Source: Streptococcus sp. bf_0095
Lineage (GTDB): Bacteria; Bacillota; Bacilli; Lactobacillales; Streptococcaceae
Direction of reading: 5' to 3'
Length of the DNA: 64,000 nucleotides
Assembly (NCBI RefSeq): GCF_004166885.1
Contig: NZ_RCYU01000005.1
Location: forward strand, 1-64,000
Shown here: positions 59,795 through 64,000 of the stretch, piece after piece
How the letters are laid out: each line of letters opens with the position of its first letter
How positions within the stretch are numbered: position 1 is the stretch's first letter
Translations under genes and position numbers: made by a program
Notes under the pieces: generated by a model
Told to the model about the DNA's origin: nothing
The model's database searches: none
What the model saw: only the letters and a program-made list of their open reading frames with translations

Positions 59795-59880
59795 TCCTTT
59801 TCTATTCGTTTTAAACATTCTAGCACAAGTTCCGTCAAAATGCAAGAATTTCGCCTTCCTGATTCATCCAGCTATCATCC

Positions 59881-59913
59881 AAAAGAAAAACGCCTCCCTT
59901 TTCAGAAGACGTT
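59881..59913 (-). terminator. trmB terminator
   Basis: Minus strand AACGTCTTCTGAAAAGGGAGGCGTT with two mismatches in the stem, followed by TTTCTTTT. It ends the ecsA-ecsB-ccrZ-trmB group. Confidence 0.68.
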
Positions 59914-59929
59914 GATCCTTACCTAGACT

Positions 59930-60565
59930 TTAAAATTGTGCCTCAACCCGATAAATGACCTGACCCTTACTTGAAAATTTCTTTTCATATTCGGTCATGA
60001 CATTTCCCTCAAAATCACTAGCATGAAGATCTAACCAGACACCCTTCAAGGTCATTCCATACTGAGAAAAACTCACCAAACTGTATTCAAAGAGTCCTCG
60101 ATTGTCCGTCTTGAAATGAATCTCCCCATGCTCTGGTAAAATTTGTTTGAAGGTATCTAAGAAACTCTTGTAGGTTAGACGACGTTTTTCATGGCGTTTC
60201 TTCGGCCAAGGATCTGAAAAATTGAGATACAATTGATCAATCTCACCGTCTTCAAAGTAATTGGTCAAGCTATCCCCGTCTACCCAAAGCAACTTGATAT
60301 TGGGAACGTCAGTTTCTAACACCTTATCCAAAGCGTAGCTTAGTACTGATTTTTGAATATCAATCCCGATATAGTTAATGTCTGGATTTTGTTTGGCCAT
60401 TCCAGTGATAAAGGCTCCTTTACCGCTTCCCACTTCAATATGAATAGGATGGTCATTTCCAAAAATCTCATGCCACTTCCCTTTGGCTTCTTCTGGCTTC
60501 AAAATGACAATTTGTGGATTGGCTTCTAATAATTCGGTTGCACCCTTGCGGTTTCTAACTCTCAT
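59930..60565 (-). CDS. trmB: tRNA (guanine-N7)-methyltransferase
   Basis: A 211-aa class I methyltransferase modifying G46 of tRNA. SAM-binding [14 protein letters not shown] near 42, GIDIQKSVL near 67, [16 protein letters not shown] near 116 and the C-terminal TEYEKKF segment. Overlaps ccrZ by four bases. Confidence 0.95.
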   Translation of the reverse strand: MRVRNRKGATELLEANPQIVILKPEEAKGKWHEIFGNDHPIHIEVGSGKGAFITGMAKQNPDINYIGIDIQKSVLSYALDKVLETDVPNIKLLWVDGDSLTNYFEDGEIDQLYLNFSDPWPKKRHEKRRLTYKSFLDTFKQILPEHGEIHFKTDNRGLFEYSLVSFSQYGMTLKGVWLDLHASDFEGNVMTEYEKKFSSKGQVIYRVEAQF

Positions 60566-61356
60566 GCTTCCTTCCCATATTTTGACCGGAAATTACGCAA
60601 GGCATAAATTTCCCGGTTCACATTCTCTAAATCATTGTTTTCATAGTATTTTACAATCTGACAAAGGAAAGAGTATTGACCAAACCAGTACAATTTACCA
60701 AATACAGTTTCGTTGTACTTATAGCCGTAATAGACTAACCAATCCTGCCACTGAGAGTCTGGAATGTAGTGACTTAAAACATGAGCCACATCCATCATCC
60801 GATCTGTTAAGCGGACAGAATCCCAATCAACCAAATAGATAAATCCACTGTCAGTTTCAATCCAGTTACTGTGACGGACGTCTCCGTGAACAATGGTTGC
60901 ATAATCTTCTCGAAAAGCTGGAACAGTCTGTCGTAAACTCTTTAATACAGATTGCAAATAATTGTTTTGACGCAAAGCGATTGGCAACTGACTGCTCAAA
61001 GAATTTAATAAATCCAATGGCGATTCAGCTGTGTAGCCCAACTTTCTCAATTGTGTCATCAAGGGGCGTGAACGGTGCAAACGAGTCAGGATATGAACCA
61101 CTTGCTTTTTCCCCATCCCATTTGGAGTTAAAATTTCTCCATTTAACCATTCTTGTGCGCTCATCACATTTCCGTCAGGTAAGCGTCGGCTCCATAAGAG
61201 TTGTGGAGCAATTTGTTCTTTAGCTAACCCTGCTAATATTGGAGTCGTATTCATTTTGACAAATACTTTCCCCCCATCCGGATAAGTCCCCATAAAGGCT
61301 TTTCCGCTTTTACCAGCAATTGGGGTCAACGTTAGCTCTTTTTCGTTCGAGTCCAT
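60562..61356 (-). CDS. ccrZ: Cell-cycle regulator CcrZ (APH-like phosphotransferase)
   Basis: A 264-aa protein with an aminoglycoside-phosphotransferase/choline-kinase fold: catalytic HGDVRHSNW (157-165) and metal-binding DWDS (177-180). In S. pneumoniae CcrZ is recruited by FtsZ and activates DnaA-dependent initiation; the small-molecule substrate was later linked to ribosides, which I cannot verify here. Gene order ecsB-ccrZ-trmB matches pneumococcus as I recall it. Confidence 0.9.
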   Translation of the reverse strand: MDSNEKELTLTPIAGKSGKAFMGTYPDGGKVFVKMNTTPILAGLAKEQIAPQLLWSRRLPDGNVMSAQEWLNGEILTPNGMGKKQVVHILTRLHRSRPLMTQLRKLGYTAESPLDLLNSLSSQLPIALRQNNYLQSVLKSLRQTVPAFREDYATIVHGDVRHSNWIETDSGFIYLVDWDSVRLTDRMMDVAHVLSHYIPDSQWQDWLVYYGYKYNETVFGKLYWFGQYSFLCQIVKYYENNDLENVNREIYALRNFRSKYGKEA

Positions 61357-61396
61357 CTATTCCTCCGTAAACAGTTTCCCATCTATTTTACTAATT

Positions 61397-62452
61397 TTAA
61401 GGCGTTTCGTCAACTAATCGTCTCACCTTGAAAGGTGCATAGCCATAGGCTAAAAAGGCTGTGAAAGCTAGCAAGGCCAAGACGAGAAGTTTGTCTTCAA
61501 AGACCACCAATCCCAGGCCTCCCTCAAGGAGAACGACAAACAAAATCACCGATTGGACTGTTTGAAGAAGCCCTCGTGTTTTAGCACGATTTTCCAAAGG
61601 AAAGAGTCGTGTTAAATACTGATAGTCAAAGGCCTTGTAGAGTCCGAGCAATTGAAAAACAAGTAAATAATTCAAGAGCCCCGCGACGGCCACTGCTACT
61701 AACGTTTGCGGGATGAAGACAAAGATAGCGATGGATAGTCCTAATAGACGTAGACTCATGGAAAACAGATCCCCATTTCGAAGATAAGAACGGAGATACA
61801 GGTTGTTCCAGGTCTTAGCGCTGACTTTCGGAACCATGCTTGTCAGCTTATCTAAATAAGCCCGACGTTTTACGCTGTTAGTCATTCCTTTTACTGTTGT
61901 AAAAAGGGCAAAAAATCTTAGAATACTTTGCTTTCTCAGGTTTTCAAGCTCTACGATTCGCTTCCAATCAAGACCCGCCTGGTTATAGAATCTTTTCCCC
62001 TTTCCTTGAAAAATAAGAACCTTCAACAAAAAGAGAACAGCCAAATAAACCACCACAATGGTAAGAGACAGTCCTAAAGCCAAAGCCAATGGAACAAACA
62101 GGACAAGCACAAAGGTTTGTACAATTCCCCAGAAAATAGTCGCTCGTAAGGTCTGTTGTTTCAAATAGCCTTTCAATTCTTCTTCTTTTACCAGGAGAAA
62201 AATCATGTCCGGCTTCTCACAATAGGTTGCGATGGAACCAACCGGAAGCAGAAGCAAAGGAGCTAGGGCAAGTACAATAAGGAGAAGGCTCTTATCTTCT
62301 GGTAGGGAGCGCAAAAATTGACTGTACTGAACCGCTAAAAAACCTAGAAAAATCAGGAGAAAAAGGACAAAGTGATCATTAAATACATAGCGAGAATATT
62401 TCAAGCACTGATTGCGAAAGGTCGTCTTCCTCTTTTGTAGTACTTCTATCAT
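61397..62452 (-). CDS. ecsB: ABC transporter permease EcsB
   Basis: A 351-aa membrane protein with about ten hydrophobic segments in two groups separated by a basic cytosolic stretch (about 165-205). EcsAB in Firmicutes affects competence, protein secretion and peptide pheromone processing; the transported substrate is debated. Overlaps ecsA by four bases and precedes ccrZ by 40. Confidence 0.88.
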   Translation of the reverse strand: MIEVLQKRKTTFRNQCLKYSRYVFNDHFVLFLLIFLGFLAVQYSQFLRSLPEDKSLLLIVLALAPLLLLPVGSIATYCEKPDMIFLLVKEEELKGYLKQQTLRATIFWGIVQTFVLVLFVPLALALGLSLTIVVVYLAVLFLLKVLIFQGKGKRFYNQAGLDWKRIVELENLRKQSILRFFALFTTVKGMTNSVKRRAYLDKLTSMVPKVSAKTWNNLYLRSYLRNGDLFSMSLRLLGLSIAIFVFIPQTLVAVAVAGLLNYLLVFQLLGLYKAFDYQYLTRLFPLENRAKTRGLLQTVQSVILFVVLLEGGLGLVVFEDKLLVLALLAFTAFLAYGYAPFKVRRLVDETP

Positions 62453-63180
62453 CGGTCAGCCTCTTTTGTTAGTGCAAGGTAAATCTCATTCAAATCCGCA
62501 TCTGCCATACCAAATTCTGTCCGCAATTCTGCTAAAGTCCCCTGGGCGCGGACCTGTCCCTTATGGAGGATGACAAAGGCATCGCACATTTTTTCAGCAG
62601 AATCCAGAACATGGGTACTCATTAAGATTGATTTTCCTTTCTCTTTCTCTGCATTCAATAGTTGAATTAAATCTGAGATAGCAACTGGATCTAGGCCTAA
62701 GAAAGGCTCGTCGACTATAAACAAACTTGGGTCAACAGCAAAGGCACAAATAATCATAACCTTTTGTTTCATCCCCTTAGAAAAATGGACAGGAAACCAA
62801 TCCAATTTTTCCTCTAGTCGAAATTGCTTCAAGAGAGGAGTCACCCGCGCAAAAACAGCCTCTTGATCCAAATCATAGGCCATAGCTACTGTTTCAATAT
62901 GCTCACGCAAGGTTAATTCTTCATAAAGACTAGGTGTTTCAGGAATATAACCAATTTTTTGGCGATAAGCACTTGGAGAAGTAGCTAGAGTCAAGCCATC
63001 AATCCGGATTTCACCAGCATAGGGACGCAGGAGACCTATAATTTCATTAATGGTCGTTGACTTTCCTGCTCCATTCAAGCCAATCAATCCAATCAATTGA
63101 CCATCGCCAACCTCAAAACTAACATCTTTTAAGACAGGGATATTGACATAGCCTCCTGTCAGGTTTTTTATTTCTAACAT
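62449..63180 (-). CDS. ecsA: ABC transporter ATPase EcsA
   Basis: A 243-aa ATPase: Walker A GLNGAGKSTTINE near 38, the signature variant FSKGMKQKVMIICAF near 133, Walker B SLFIVDEPFLGLDP and the H-loop STHVLDSAEKM. The signature reads FSKGMKQ instead of LSGGQ, as is usual for EcsA. First gene of the operon, divergent from hit. Confidence 0.92.
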   Translation of the reverse strand: MLEIKNLTGGYVNIPVLKDVSFEVGDGQLIGLIGLNGAGKSTTINEIIGLLRPYAGEIRIDGLTLATSPSAYRQKIGYIPETPSLYEELTLREHIETVAMAYDLDQEAVFARVTPLLKQFRLEEKLDWFPVHFSKGMKQKVMIICAFAVDPSLFIVDEPFLGLDPVAISDLIQLLNAEKEKGKSILMSTHVLDSAEKMCDAFVILHKGQVRAQGTLAELRTEFGMADADLNEIYLALTKEADR

Positions 63181-63198
63181 ATTTTCTTTGCTTTCTGG

Positions 63199-63218
63199 TA
63201 TAATGTTCTTATATTATA
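63199..63218. promoter_or_regulatory. Back-to-back -10 elements for hit and ecsA
   Basis: Plus strand TGGTATAAT (hexamer 63199-63204) serves hit. Minus strand TATAAT (63213-63218) faces ecsA. The two hexamers are only eight bases apart, so polymerase binding at one should hinder the other. Neither has a strong -35. Confidence 0.55.
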
Positions 63219-63247
63219 ACAAAATCTAGCTAAATTGAGGTATATTT

Positions 63248-63661
63248 ATGGTTTCGGATTGTATTTTTTGTAAGATTGTTTCTGGAGACATTCCTGCTTC
63301 TAAGGTCTACGAAGATGACCATTTTCTTGCTTTTTTAGATATCTCTCAGGTCACTCCAGGCCATACCCTTGTGATTCCAAAAAAACATGCCCGCAATCTG
63401 TTGGAAATGACACCAGATGAAACGGCTGCGCTTTTTAACATCGTTTCAAGAGTCACCAAAAAAGTGGAAGGTGCTACACAGCCTCAAGGAATGAACATCA
63501 TTAGTAACATGGAAGAAATCGCAGGACAGTCTGTCTTCCACACCCACGTACATATTCTTCCACGCTACTCTCAAGAGGATGACCTAAAGATTGATTTCAT
63601 TGCCCACGAACCTGATTTTGACCACCTTGCCCAATTAGCCAAGGATATCTCAAACCATTAA
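63248..63661 (+). CDS. hit: HIT-family nucleotide hydrolase
   Basis: A 137-aa HIT protein with the catalytic His triad at His98, His100 and His102 (QSVFHTHVHILP) and an N-terminal CIFCKIVSGDIPAS zinc/HIT signature. It hydrolyses nucleoside phosphoramidates or dinucleotides; the in vivo substrate is unknown. Divergent from ecsA. Confidence 0.94.
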   Translation: MVSDCIFCKIVSGDIPASKVYEDDHFLAFLDISQVTPGHTLVIPKKHARNLLEMTPDETAALFNIVSRVTKKVEGATQPQGMNIISNMEEIAGQSVFHTHVHILPRYSQEDDLKIDFIAHEPDFDHLAQLAKDISNH

Positions 63662-63674
63662 AAAGGAGCTTACT

Positions 63675-63968
63675 ATGAAATTAAGAGATCTATTTTGGTT
63701 CGCGACTGGAGCAACCATCAGCTATCAACTTGTTAAAAATCGCGAACCACTGAAAAATGAATTCAACGAAACTAAACAACTCACGGATGGAATCCAATCA
63801 AACCTTTCAATAATCAAAAAGAATATTGAAATCATCCAAGAGCAAAGAGTCCTTTTAAATCAATTACTGGAAGACTTTTCCTATAAAGCAAGGGTCTTCT
63901 CTCAGCAAGCCAATGCTTCTGTAGAACAAATCCAAACTATTTGGTCTGAGAAATCAAATCACGAATAA
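63675..63968 (+). CDS. Small membrane-anchored coiled-coil protein
   Basis: A 97-aa protein with a short N-terminal hydrophobic segment (LFWFATGATISYQLV, about 6-20) and a helical, coiled-coil-like remainder rich in Gln/Asn/Glu. It resembles YtxH-like small envelope proteins in layout only; no function known. It follows hit by 13 bases with AAAAGGAG, so it is in the same operon. Confidence 0.8.
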   Translation: MKLRDLFWFATGATISYQLVKNREPLKNEFNETKQLTDGIQSNLSIIKKNIEIIQEQRVLLNQLLEDFSYKARVFSQQANASVEQIQTIWSEKSNHE

Positions 63969-63973
63969 GCAAA

Positions 63974-64000
63974 AAAGGTTTTGAGACAGTCGTCTCAAAA
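63974..64000 (+). terminator. Terminator of the hit operon (at the window edge)
   Basis: TTTTGAGAC-agtc-GTCTCAAAA: a 9-bp stem preceded by an A run. The expected T run is cut off by the window end. Confidence 0.65.

Overview
The window is chromosomal DNA of a low-GC streptococcus, most likely of the mitis/sanguinis side of the genus. Support comes from a comFA/comFC competence operon with a ComX (CIN) box, a LiaFSR system, a PhpP/StkP pair, MapZ, GpsB, PBP1a/RecU, PBP2x/FtsL, CcrZ, NptA, a B-type RNase P RNA, and a PrtA-like subtilisin with a YSIRK-type signal peptide. The species cannot be fixed from sequence alone. Nearly everything is core genome. I see no prophage, insertion sequence, CRISPR array or defence island. 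The novelty lies in intergenic repeats, leader sequences and start sites.

Layout. 1-0.1 kb: strong promoter and leader of an rRNA operon that leaves the window to the left. 0.2-2.8 kb: hibernation factor Hpf and comFC/comFA. 2.9-4.5 kb: yigZ and cysK on the plus strand. 4.6-8.7 kb: S1 protein CvfD, a HAD-cyclophilin fusion and liaR/liaS/liaF. 8.8-17.1 kb: one long minus-strand operon, gmk-rpoZ-priA-fmt-rsmB-phpP-stkP. 17.3-19.7 kb: rny and luxS. 19.8-26.5 kb: a division and wall block with mapZ, a THUMP methyltransferase, rnpB, gpsB and ypsA on minus, and divergent recU-pbp1a on plus. 26.6-34.0 kb: pepC, a GNAT, nadE-pncB, trxB, a DUF4059 protein and a cystine-type ABC permease/ATPase pair. 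34.2-40.3 kb: DEAD-box helicase and the dcw fragment rsmH-ftsL-pbp2x-mraY. 40.4-44.6 kb: a small membrane protein, then a T-box-controlled glyQ-glyS-DUF896 operon. 44.6-54.2 kb: prtA, an aldo/keto reductase, nagA with a NagR-type operator, and nptA. 54.3-59.8 kb: rimP-nusA-ylxR-ylxQ-infB-rbfA. 59.9-64.0 kb: ecsA-ecsB-ccrZ-trmB, and divergent hit plus a small membrane protein.

The genes form linked blocks. PASTA kinase signalling (StkP/PhpP) lies near likely substrates and partners (MapZ, GpsB). Septal and peripheral wall synthesis is represented by PBP2x/FtsL/MraY and PBP1a. NAD salvage, thioredoxin reductase, cystine uptake and cysteine synthase form a redox/sulfur theme. Translation and RNA genes (rimP to rbfA, glyQS, trmB, rsmB, rsmH, rny, rnpB) make up much of the rest.

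Most interesting observations. (1) Two distant intergenic elements (43055-43188 and 52197-52336) share one fold: a closing stem plus three hairpins. Loops and linkers are conserved while the stems differ by compensating changes. (2) Two 175-bp hairpin-rich repeats flank nagA. (3) The T-box leader of glyQ is followed by a duplicated glyQ start that now opens a 25-codon decoy reading frame. (4) Four genes (comFA, yigZ, rsmH and a 60-aa membrane protein) have promoter -10 elements so close to the ATG that their mRNAs should be leaderless or almost so. (5) rimP lacks any ordinary start codon where homology and the ribosome binding site place its start.
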